In this document: positions 1-8,529 of the stretch, one piece after another
How positions within the stretch are numbered: position 1 is the first letter of the stretch
Layout: each line of letters starts with the position of its first letter
DNA from: Chrysomallon squamiferum
Lineage: Eukaryota > Mollusca > Gastropoda > Neomphalida > Peltospiridae
Assembly (NCBI GenBank): GCA_012295275.1
Contig: CM022677.1
Coordinates: 3,443,425-3,460,616, forward strand
DNA: 17,192 nt
Direction: 5' to 3'
The notes under the pieces: generated by a model
Database searches by the model: none
The model's input: only the letters and a program-made list of their open reading frames with translations
Told to the model about the DNA's origin: nothing
Made by a program: the position numbers and the translations under genes

Positions 1-614
1 AAAATGTTTTCTTTAACAGCCTTGAGTAACTAACAGTTTTACAATATTACACTCAGAAAGTCATTTTCATGGACAATTTCTGATTCTTGTTATTAATTTC
101 TAATCTGACCACATATGCAATCATAAAAGTTAAGCATACAAACATTATAAATCCTTACTAATGTTGTATTAAGCTAAAACATAATGATAATATAATCTAA
201 ACAGTTATAATATTGTAATTTTATTTTTAACTTCTTAAAATTATTTCAGTCAGAAAGGATTTTTAAATTCTGTTTACAACAGAACCAAAAAAAAATCATT
301 ATATACAATATCCAACATTACAGTAAAAAAAAATGTATTCACTTTATATAAGTAACATTCAGCAACTTAATTAATCATCTATTATATGTTCCATGAATTA
401 ATTTTTCTCTTTTTTTATTTATACACATTTATTTAAATTTTTACTTTTGCACTTTACTTTCAAAAAATGTCACATTTGCTTACAGCATAATATATATTTT
501 GTTTTCTAATATTCAAGATTGTTCATTTAATTTCACAATTTATGATGATGTTGACCACATTTATGAATAATGATGATAAAAACAATAGAAAAGTAATTTT
601 GGTGTTTTATTTTG
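1..614. other. AT-rich noncoding DNA
   Basis: Very AT-rich sequence with short A and T runs. No open frame of useful length and no convincing exon was seen on either strand. It could be intron of the plus-strand gene whose last exon is at 2036, or intergenic DNA; nothing here decides between them. Confidence 0.6.
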
Positions 615-755
615 TCAATCACTGTTACCCCGGTGCAGTAGGTCTCCCAGCCCTGTACCAAGTACACGGTGCACACCTAGAATTGTGTGTGTTTCCCCTA
701 AACTGACAACAATGTCATGAAGATTAGTTGTAGGTGTTGTTTGATGGTGATTAAT
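615..755 (-). other. GC-richer island with a 46-codon open frame
   Basis: Between about 620 and 720 the base composition rises well above the AT-rich surroundings. On the minus strand a frame is open from just after a TAG (rc of 756-758) to a TGA (rc of 615-617). It reads in part TTPTTNLHDIVVSLGE, then THTILGVHRVLGTGLGDLLH. The plus strand is also open over part of the island, for example SPSPVPSTRCTPRIVCVSPK, so strand and coding status are uncertain. It could be an exon, a fragment of a dispersed repeat or transposon, or conserved noncoding DNA. There is no start codon in the minus frame, so if coding it is an exon or a remnant. Confidence 0.3.
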
Positions 756-2035
756 CTACTCAAAATAATAGTGAAGCAAATTATATTGTTTTAAGTTATT
801 AAGTGATCTGCACTTTAATAGCTAAAGTATAAACTTTTATTTTGTATTTTGTATTTATTACTATTTGCATGTAATATATAAAAGAGCATTTTGAGAGATA
901 ATTTAATGTTTTCACTAGGATTTATTAATGTTTCAGTATTTTTAAGTTCAACTTTGTTTTATTCAGAGCCTGAAATATGATCAAGAAATGATTTATTGTT
1001 ATTTCATTTATGTTAATGGTGTATTTTAGTAATGGATCTAGATGAGTGATTTTAGGAAATCTGTAGAACTGTTTGTTTAGGAAATTCCAAGCTTCTGTCA
1101 GCAGTTTTTCTTATTGTATGGATTGCATCACTTTACTTTTTTATTTTTAGTAGCTCTCACTCATGTGTTTCCATCTTATCCGGACTATAAATAATAATGG
1201 ATAGCTAGAAAATATCAACAATTTTGTTTTTCTTTAAAACAAAAAACAAAAGCCCCAAGAAGGATTGTAAAAGGATATAGTATATAATACACATTATGTT
1301 TTCACTGATCAGTAACAGATTTTGTTTTGTCTTCCCACATTTTATTTCTTCATTAACTTTACATTGTTCTCAAAATGGTTTTACTTATTAATTATATCAG
1401 GGTTTATTAATCAGTTTTAGAAATAACAATATAGCTATTTAAATGTACTAATTCATTTTGTATTTATGCTTAAGTCAAATGTGTTCAACTGCATTTATCT
1501 TTTTTCTTCTGAGAAATTATAAGAAAATTGTCAGATTTTTTCAGATTAAATTAACAATTAATTAAATTTAAATATTTACACTGTTTGTCTTCTTTGATGA
1601 TTTTATTTTTATATACTGATAATTTTATATAAATGTTTTATAAAGCAAACCTATTTGCTTGATATGTTAAGTTTAGCTAGTACAGAATCAATGTAATAAT
1701 GGTTTATGCACCAACAAACCTTGTAATAATTTACACGCCAGCCTAATAGAGCAGTGAACAGAACAGTTGTATAAATTTGTAATTTGCTATTTTTAATATC
1801 TCTCCCTAATCTCAGAAAAAAGATAGATTTAATACAGGTGAAAGAAATTTACAATATTAATCTGATTGAAATTAAGAATATAAAAACCTTTAATAAATTA
1901 TTTAAATTTTAAATTGCATGGAAAAAATACAAATTTGGACTAAAATTCTTCTTGATAAGACAATGAAATGCAGTTAGAGCGTCTTTCACTTTATTTTATG
2001 TTTAGTTTATTAATGAATATCATATTTTGTTGTAG
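756..2035. other. AT-rich probable intron
   Basis: No exon could be supported in this stretch. It ends in a good plus-strand acceptor, a T-rich tract followed by TTGTTGTAG at 2035, so its right part is most likely the last intron of the plus-strand gene that ends at 2230. Confidence 0.5.
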
Positions 2036-2230
2036 GATCCTAGACAACAGATTCAAGCTGCCTCAGCCAGCACTGCATTTTCAGAAAAGATTCACCAGAA
2101 AACTATTACATCAGTCTTTCAAGAGAAAATCTGTCTGAAATGTAATTTGAATTGTGAAAATTCAGTGATCTCCAAGAGACTGCATTGTCAATGTGATGAG
2201 AACATCCAGTGTACACATTGTACTTCATAG
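2036..2230 (+). CDS. Terminal coding exon of a cysteine-rich protein (unrecognised)
   Basis: A frame of 64 codons plus TAG opens directly after a strong acceptor (T-rich tract, TTGTTGTAG) and has no methionine at its left end, so it is read as the last exon of a plus-strand gene whose other exons lie outside the window or in unrecognised sequence to the left. The exon is GC-richer than its flanks. It starts DPRQQIQAASAS, continues through a polar stretch, and ends in a cysteine-dense region from residue 33: C-x2-C-x3-C-x10-C-x-C-x5-C-x2-C, with the last residues CQCDENIQCTHCTS. That spacing would suit a small metal-binding or disulphide-bonded module, but I do not recognise the family. About 145 bases after the stop is a consensus AATAAA, which supports a true gene end. 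The acceptor is phase 0 if the frame is right. Confidence 0.6.
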   Translation, partial: DPRQQIQAASASTAFSEKIHQKTITSVFQEKICLKCNLNCENSVISKRLHCQCDENIQCTHCTS

Positions 2231-2375
2231 CAGCTTGCACTGTTTTTATCATTGATGTGTGCTTGGTTATTCTAATCTTTCTCACTGAAAGAAGAATGGA
2301 GATTCATCATTGCTATGGAATACCATCTTTGTAAAACTATGTAATTAGAGGTATTTGAACTTTTTATTAAAACAC

Positions 2376-2381
2376 AATAAA
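2376..2381 (+). terminator. AATAAA polyadenylation signal
   Basis: A consensus AATAAA lies 146 bases after the TAG of the plus-strand terminal exon, a normal 3' UTR distance. AATAAA is common by chance in such AT-rich DNA, so its value comes from its position. Confidence 0.5.
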
Positions 2382-2691
2382 ACAACATTTTTTCTTTATG
2401 TTATTTAAATCAGGGTAAAATCAGGGGTTTGCTGGGGGTAATAAATGTAAATATAATTGAAAACACACATACACACATATTTACGTACACACTCTCTCTC
2501 TTAATATCGTATTTAATTATTTATTCTTATTATCTATTTATCTATCTATAAATATATTTCTTTATCTATCTATTTATGCCATATACATAAGCAACAGACT
2601 CAGTCTTTCTTACAGTCGTGCAGTATATACTGATGCCTCCTTGCATCTATCTAGCTTTTTTCTGTCTTTCAGTTTACATCTCTATCCACCC

Positions 2692-2696
<5 letters not shown>

Positions 2697-2739
<43 letters not shown>
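2697..2739. repeat. (AC)n microsatellite
   Basis: About 21 uninterrupted AC units, followed directly by a duplicated block that itself ends in further AC runs. Confidence 0.95.
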
Positions 2740-2742
<3 letters not shown>

Positions 2743-2897
2743 GTAGGTACATACTAATCATCTTTAAACACACAAATACATTATCATTCCTATATACACA
2801 CACACACACACACATATATGTAGGTACATATACATACTAATCATCTTTAAACACACAAATACATTATCATTCCTATATACACACACACACACACACA
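2740..2897. repeat. Tandem duplication of a block of about 80 bp
   Basis: Two copies of a block containing GTAGGTACAT, ATACTAATCATCTTTAAAC, ACACAAATACATTATCATTC and a terminal AC run. GTAGGTAC occurs at 2743 and again at about 2820. The second copy has an extra TACATA-like insertion, so the offset changes from 77 to 83 bp within the block. Confidence 0.85.
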
Positions 2898-2899
2898 TT

Positions 2900-4170
2900 C
2901 CTTAACATCTATCTATGTCTATCAGTCTGTCTACAAATCAGTCTACCAAACTAGTAACATACCTACATATCAGTTTATCTCTCTAGCTTATACGTCTGTT
3001 TTTCAATAACCATCTCTCAATCATATGTCCAGCTACCTGAATATCTAACTATATACTACTTCAAACCTCGCTATCTTGCTGAATGTCTCTCTATATAATC
3101 TATCTATATTTATTTCTGTTTATCTGTCTATATAATCTATCTGTATTTATTTCTGTGTGTGTATATATACACACAGAGATAAATAATTACATCTTTCTGT
3201 ATTTATCTCTTTTTATCTATATATATATCTGTATTTATCTCTGTATATCTATCTACATAATCTATCTGTATTTACCTTTGTATGTTCGTCTATATAATCT
3301 ATCTATATTTATTTATCTCTGTGTATCTGTCTATATAATCTGTCTGTATTTATTTCTATATATCTACATATAATCTATCTGTATTTATTTCTATATATCT
3401 ATATATAACCTGTGTATTTATCTCTGGATATCTATCTTTAAGTTATCAGTTCATCACTAACGCAATCCTAACATGGATCCAATCCTCTCTGTCTTCTGTC
3501 TGTCTCTGTGTGTATTTATCTATGTACATTTACATCATCATATCCACTTTACCATCATACTTGCTTACACCTATCTATTTATCCATCCATCGAACTCTAA
3601 GGAAATGCCTCCCTATATATGCTTCTCTATCCATCAATAACAATCCCTTGAATCAGCTATTCATCTTCTTGACTATCTCCCTAAATTATTATAACTACGT
3701 TTTGTATCTATCTTTCTGTGTTACTGTCCATTTATAACTCTCATTCACAATTCCATTATTTAGCGATCCTTATCAATCACTGGTACACACACACACACAC
3801 ACACACACACATGCACTTTCTATGTCACATATCTATATGTATCTCTATATGTATATCTATGTACACAATTTCTCATTCTATCTACTTAATCAACCTACCT
3901 AACAGTTTATATATCAATAACATCAATCAGTCATTTAAACATCTTCTTGTCTACATACCTATGTATCACCTTCAAATCTCCCTATATTTCTATATGTTTG
4001 CACAAATATATACTCAATATATTCACTCTTCAAAAAAAAGACAAGCAATGTTTCCATCTATATACTATTCCCTGCTCCAGCTTACATACCTACACCTGTA
4101 GCTATATATATATATATATATTCAGTCTTCCACCTTACCATCATACTTGCCTACACCTACCTGTCTGTCT
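2900..4170. repeat. Degenerate CTAT/CTGT tetranucleotide-rich DNA
   Basis: Long pyrimidine-biased sequence made of variants of TCTATCTA, TCTGTCTA and ATATAATCTATCTGTATTTA. It includes an AC run at 3785-3811 and a TA run at 4103-4121. Open frames here translate to Tyr/Ile/Leu/Ser-rich low-complexity peptides and show no protein features, so I do not call genes. Confidence 0.85.
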
Positions 4171-4485
4171 GCTACATAACTGTCTACATATATCTACATA
4201 TCAACCTACTGAACTACTGACCTACCCACCTGTCTGTCCCTCTGTGTGTCTGCTGTCTGTTAGTTAACTATCTACATACATTTACATATCAACCTACTGA
4301 ACTACTGACCTACCTGTCTGTCTCTCTGTGTGTCTGCTGTCTGTTAGTTAACTATCTACATACATTTACATATCAACCTACTGAACTATTGACCTACCCA
4401 CCTGTCTGTCCCTCTGTGTGTCTGCTGTCTGTTAGATAACTATCTACATACATTTACATATCAACCTACTGAACTACTGACCTAC
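4171..4485. repeat. Tandem array, 84/88-bp unit, about 4 copies
   Basis: The unit contains CTACATACATTTACATATCA, CCTACTGAACTACTGACC and GTCTGTCTGCTGTCTGTTAG-like segments. The marker GTTAGTTAAC (GTTAGATAAC in the last copy) falls at 4259, 4343 and 4431. The 4-bp period difference comes from ACCCACCTGTC against ACCTGTC in the middle of the unit. Confidence 0.9.
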
Positions 4486-4717
4486 TTACCTATGTGTTTA
4501 ACTATCCACATTACAACAGATCAATAACCATCCATCAATCATATATCTAATTCCCTGTCAAACTACCTACATACATAACTAACTATGCCTGCATTACAAC
4601 CTGTATGATTTAAGTATACATCTGTATGTCTACACTCTCAGCCTGGCACACAAACACAAGACAGAAAGAAGAAAACACAGAATAGATAAATCGACATTGT
4701 CATGTTCACCTATCTGC

Positions 4718-5287
4718 CTAAATTCATCTACATCTATCAATTCATCTACATCTATCAATTCATTTGTTAACTTCTACTGATCTAACTGTCTATCAGTCTA
4801 TCAATTCATTTGTTAACTTCTACTGATCTAACTGTCTATCAGTCTATCAATTCATCTACATTCAATTCATTTGTTACCTTCTACTGATCTAACTGTCAGT
4901 CTATCAATTCATCTACATCTATCAATTCATTTGTTAACTTCTACTGATCTGTCTATCAGTTTATCAATTCATCTACATCTATCAATTCATTTGTTAACTT
5001 CTACTGATCTAACTGTCTATCAGTCTATCAATTCATCTACATCTATCAGTTCATTTGTTAACTTCTACTGATCTAACTGTCTATCAGTCTATCAATTCAT
5101 CTACATCTATCAATTCATTTGTTAACTTCTACTGATCTAACTGTCTATCAGTCTATCAATTCATCTACATCTATCAATTCATTTGTTAACTTCTACTGAT
5201 CTAACTGTCTATCAGTCTATCAATTCATCTACATCTATCAATTCATTTGTTAACTTCTACTGATCTAACTGTCTATCAGTCTATCAA
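4718..5287. repeat. Tandem array, 64-bp unit, about 8 copies
   Basis: The unit contains CTACATCTATCAATTCATTT, GTTAACTTCTACTGATCTAA and CTGTCTATCAGTCTATCAA. Exact 64-bp spacing is seen at 5101, 5165 and 5229. Copies on the left are more diverged and some are shortened. Open frames through it are by-products of the repeat. Confidence 0.93.
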
Positions 5288-5417
5288 TGTTTCCCTTTCT
5301 TTCTGTATATCTTCCTGTGTATCTCTTTACCTGTTAACCTCCCATCAGACAGTCAGACTCATATCTCTGTCAATCTTCTCTCCTTTCCTTTAAATCACCT
5401 ACAGCTGCTCTAAGCTT

Positions 5418-5922
5418 GCTAATATTGTCTATGAAAACAACATTAAGCTGGAACTTGCTAATATTGTCTATGAAAACAACATTAAGCTGGAACCTGCTTG
5501 TTGTCTATGAAAACAACATTAAGCTGGAACCTGCTAATATTGTCTATGAAAACAACATTAAGCTGGAACTTGCTAATATTGTCTATGAAAACAACATTAA
5601 GCTGGAACTTGCTAATATTGTCTATGAAAACAACATTAAGCTGGAACTTGCTAATATTGTCTATGAAAACAACATTAAGCTGGAACCTGCTAATATTGTC
5701 TATGAAAACAACATTAAGCTGGAACTTGCTAATATTGTCTATGAAAACAACATTAAGCTGGAACTTGCTAATATTGTCTATGAAAACAACATTAAGCTGG
5801 AACTTGCTAATATTGTCTATGAAAACAACATTAAGCTGGAACCTGCTAATATTGTCTATGAAAACAACATTAAGCTGGAACTTGCTAATATTGTCTATGA
5901 AAACAACATTAAGCTGGAACCT
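5418..5922. repeat. 39-bp minisatellite, 13 copies
   Basis: Thirteen nearly identical units built from GCTAATATTGTCTATGAAAA and CAACATTAAGCTGGAACYT. The third unit is 37 bp because AATATTG is replaced by TTGTTG-like sequence; all others are 39 bp. Since 39 is a multiple of three, most frames stay open on both strands: plus LANIVYENNIKLE, minus ISKFQLNVVFIDN. The only recurring variation is CTT or CCT at the unit end. No splice sites, start context or recognisable protein surround it, so I treat it as a minisatellite rather than a gene. Confidence 0.95.
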
Positions 5923-6049
5923 GCTTGTTATCTGTCTGTAAATATCATTGCTCCACATATTTTCATTTCTTCTATAATTTGTAATGTAGAAACACACAAA
6001 GCTTTTGCACTGTCATTAATCTTGACAGTGGAAGTTTTTTGTTCCCTTC

Positions 6050-6300
6050 CATAATAACCAAGAACCATCCACTGTTAACTATTGGAGAATAATCAATCCA
6101 CACTGGTGTGTACTGTCAACAACTTTCATAATAACCAAGAATCATCCACTGTTAACTATTGGAGAATAATCAATCCACTGTGTAATCAACAACTTTTTGA
6201 ACCATCCACTGTTAACTATTGGAGAAAATCCATCTTTTGTGAATAATGATAATTGTGCTTTGGAAAGAAAAATCCATCTTTTGTGAATAATAATAATTGT
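6050..6300. repeat. Short dispersed direct repeats beyond the minus-strand 3' end
   Basis: Three copies of CATCCACTGTTAACTATTGG followed by AGAA, near 6066, 6143 and 6202. The first two are inside a longer repeated unit beginning ATAATAACCAAGAA. Two copies of AAATCCATCTTTTGTGAATA follow, near 6226 and 6270. If the minus-strand exon at 6319-6381 is the end of a gene, these lie in its 3' UTR. No clear AATAAA was seen on the minus strand between 5940 and 6318. Confidence 0.85.
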
Positions 6301-6318
6301 TCCATATCAGTAGATACC

Positions 6319-6381
6319 TCATCTGTTTAAATTCTTCTCCCTCTTCTTGTAACTGAAGCTGATTCCAGAATCTTGTCTTTC
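6319..6381 (-). CDS. Candidate terminal exon of a minus-strand gene
   Basis: A good acceptor (TTGTTGTATCTACAG) opens a phase-0 frame of 20 codons, ERQDSGISFSYKKREKNLNR, ending in TGA. It joins in phase with the exon at 6781-6882, whose donor is also phase 0. The peptide is polar and basic, as expected of a cytoplasmic C terminus, and contains DSGISFS, which resembles extended DSG phosphodegrons; that resemblance is only a pattern match. The other two frames are also partly open: one carries GKTRFWNQLQLQEEGEEFKQ up to a possible donor at ATGAG/GTATCT, so the frame choice rests on the upstream exon. Confidence 0.45.
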   Translation of the reverse strand, partial: ERQDSGISFSYKKREKNLNR

Positions 6382-6780
6382 CTGTAGATACAACAATAAA
6401 ATGTAATAGAATAATAAGTATTTTTTGATTGTGTTTAATTGTCTGTAATGTTAGAAAGAAATTATTATAAATAAACATCATCTGTCTCTTATTGTAATAG
6501 ATTTTAATAATAAATCACAAATAATTTAAACAAAAAATATATATCTATAAAAAAGTATCACTACAAATTTTACATTCTGGTCAATTTAAAAAAAACAATT
6601 GTCTTTTATAACCGAATTCATAAAAATATGTGAAAGTATTTCTTTATGAAATATTTTAAAGTTAAGCAATACAAACATAACATGAAAATGTAATAATAAT
6701 AATAATACAAATACCACTAATATTTCTCAAAGCTGAAATCCATAAAATTGTGAATTCTCCTCTGAATCTTCAGCACTGAC

Positions 6781-6882
6781 CTGCCTTGCACTGTAAGGGA
6801 GAGAGTGAGATCTGAAAACCTCTGTCTTTGTACAAGTGTTTAAAAGAAATTCAAAATCTGACATGGACTTGACAGTTTCCAC
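6781..6882 (-). CDS. Candidate 34-codon internal exon (phase 0-0)
   Basis: Acceptor TTTTCAATTTACAG and donor CAG/GTCAGT bracket exactly 102 nt. Only phase 0 is open. It begins VETVKSMSDFEFLLNTCTKT and ends EVFRSHSLPYSARQ. It is followed in phase by the exon at 6319-6381. Composition suggests a soluble or cytoplasmic segment; I do not recognise it. It has the same length and phase as the receptor tail exon at 14180-14281, but the two peptides do not look alike. Confidence 0.5.
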
Positions 6883-6989
6883 CTGTAAATTGAAAAGAAT
6901 TCATTATCACCAGCCTATAAAAATGACAGGCATTTTAGTTAAATAACTATTTGATAAGTTCTGTCATTTATTCATTTACTAACAGATAC

Positions 6990-7053
6990 CAAAGCTTTTC
7001 AGTTCTGTGTCACTCTCCACCAGGTATCTCAATCCAGTCACTTTGATTACAAG
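6990..7053 (-). CDS. Weak candidate exon (phase 0-1)
   Basis: A 64-nt segment between GTAATGCAG and TTTG/GTATCT is open in phase 0 and reads LVIKVTGLRYLVESDTELKS and F. Its acceptor tract is purine-rich and poor, its phase does not fit the next exon at 6882, and the plus strand is open here too. The peptide looks protein-like, which is the only reason to list it. Confidence 0.2.
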
Positions 7054-7477
7054 CTGCATTACTTTTTTGGAACACTTAGAACTGATTCTATACATCTAAT
7101 TTTAGATTTGATTAAAAATATATAAGTTAATAATCTGCCTACAACATTAAATTTATCCACAATAATAATCTTTTAATCCCAAAAGATCAAGAGAATTCCA
7201 ATTAATTACAAATATTTAACATTTTAAAATGTGATGATATAATTAATTTAAACCACAAAAAAGTCCTTTATACCTACAGATCTTTTTGTTATATTTAAGA
7301 AAAAAAAAGAAAATTTTTTTATAACATTAAATGACAGCTGAATAAATTCATAAAAAATAAACATTATCTGTGAATATCATTCAGTTCATCAGCTAGTTTA
7401 TGTATATTATTCTAACACAAAACTGCAGTGATTAAAATGTTGAAGTGTTATCTTGATCTGAACTGAACTTTTATCAC
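7054..7477. other. AT-rich DNA without a supported exon
   Basis: Probable intron of the minus-strand gene. An exon of length 3n+2 that would bring phase 1 to phase 0 between the candidate exons on either side was looked for and not found. Confidence 0.4.
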
Positions 7478-7537
7478 CTACAAATCTATGTTTATTAAAG
7501 TTAACAGGTTTGAATCCTGAATGAGGAAGTGATCCAG
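7478..7537 (-). CDS. Candidate 60-nt exon (phase 1-1)
   Basis: A strong T-rich acceptor (TTGTTTTGTTTTTTATCAG) and a donor TTGTAG/GTGATA enclose 60 nt, open in phase 1: GSLPHSGFKPVNFNKHRFV. It follows in phase from the candidate exon at 7849-7906. Short, polar and unrecognised. The length keeps phase, so it could be a skippable exon. Confidence 0.4.
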   Translation of the reverse strand: MDHFLIQDSNLLTLINIDL

Positions 7538-7848
7538 CTGATAAAAAACAAAACAATAAATGAACGAAATAATGCAGACACTGCAAGAGTAACACAGAAA
7601 CTAATCAACTCTTTGTCATCTCATATATAAAGTTTTGACTGGTAGGAAACAGAGTTGTAAGGATTTACATCTGCTTCTTCCTGAACAATGGCAGTTTATA
7701 GCATAATTACCATCAACTTGATTACTATGCATTTCGAAGGTACATTTTTAATGAATATCGAGGAATTTTTATAAAACAGAATCAAGAAATGAAGTACTGG
7801 TTTTGACATAAGTATAAAATCTACTGATCTGTCTTGTATCTGAGTTAC

Positions 7849-7906
7849 CTGAAAGGTCTTCCAAGCTGGTCAACAAAATCCTCTGAAATGCTGAATCAAA
7901 GTTTGT
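7849..7906 (-). CDS. Candidate 58-nt exon (phase 0-1)
   Basis: Acceptor CATACCACCAG and donor TTTCAG/GTAACT. Only phase 0 is open, reading TNFDSAFQRILLTSLEDLS. It joins in phase to the exon at 7478-7537. The plus strand is also open across this site, with no supporting signals. Unrecognised; likely part of a cytoplasmic or soluble segment if real. Confidence 0.4.
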
Positions 7907-8438
7907 CTGGTGGTATGATAGCTATATTTAAACAACTATCTTGTTTCATGTATGAGTCACTGTTTCTTACTATTTGTTCAAGGTCAGGAAATTTTGTGAA
8001 TTTTGTACATTCCCCATTTTTTACCCAGATTTATCTAAATAAATAAATATAGAAAGAAAAATTAATAAAATAAAATAAAAATAAATAATAAATAAAAAGT
8101 AAGCATCAAATTTATCATTCTAAATCTTAACGTACATTATTTAAATGACAATTTTTTTACCTATTCCAGGCTAGGAGCATATGATTAATTTATTTGGGAA
8201 GAAATATCTCAGTGATGGAAAATTATTATAAATTATCAATGAATTTAACTTAAACAATGTTTTAATACTGACTTTATTTATCTGGATATAGTGGTAACAT
8301 TCAAGAAGCAGCAAAAATAACATTAAAAAGGACTAAATCCTTTGCCACTGGCCATTACAAGCCCTGCATTCATACGTACATATGTACTTAAACACATTAC
8401 TATTATTAATTATTATAAAACATAATGATACCACTTAC
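7907..8438. other. AT-rich probable intron
   Basis: AATAAA-type and AT-rich low-complexity DNA (about 8040-8100) with no supported exon. Likely intron between minus-strand candidate exons. Confidence 0.4.
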
Positions 8439-8529
8439 TTTAGAACAGTTCTCTGTTTTATTGATTTCCTCTGTCTAGTATCAGTATCAGATGAATTTGT
8501 CATCTTCAGGTTTTTTTTCTCATTATCAC
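8439..8529 (-). CDS. Candidate 91-nt exon (phase 1-2)
   Basis: Strong acceptor (AATTTTGTTTTGCAG) and near-consensus donor AAA/GTAAGT. Only phase 1 is open: DNEKKNLKMTNSSDTDTRQR, then KSIKQRTVLK. The strongly basic, Ser/Thr-rich composition fits a cytoplasmic tail. A poly-A run of eight (AGAAAAAAAACC) sits near its left end in transcript order. Phases do not match the neighbouring candidate exons (phase 2 out on one side, phase 0 in on the other), although the length of 91 would match if the frame were not blocked. Either an exon is missing on each side or the exon carries a frame error. Confidence 0.45.

Noticed and set aside
3083-5071. Plus-strand open frames rich in Tyr, Ile, Leu and Ser
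   Set aside because: They are translations of CTAT/CTGT microsatellite and the 84/88- and 64-bp tandem units.
5416-6054. Long open frames over the 39-bp array on both strands, as repeat proteins
   Set aside because: Frames are open because the unit is 39 bp; the same holds in several frames and on both strands. No start context, splice sites or unique flanking protein supports a gene.
6212-6481. Minus-strand 89-codon open frame
   Set aside because: It crosses the strong acceptor at 6381 and its ends are AT-rich or repeat sequence. Only the part within the candidate exon may be coding, and in another frame.
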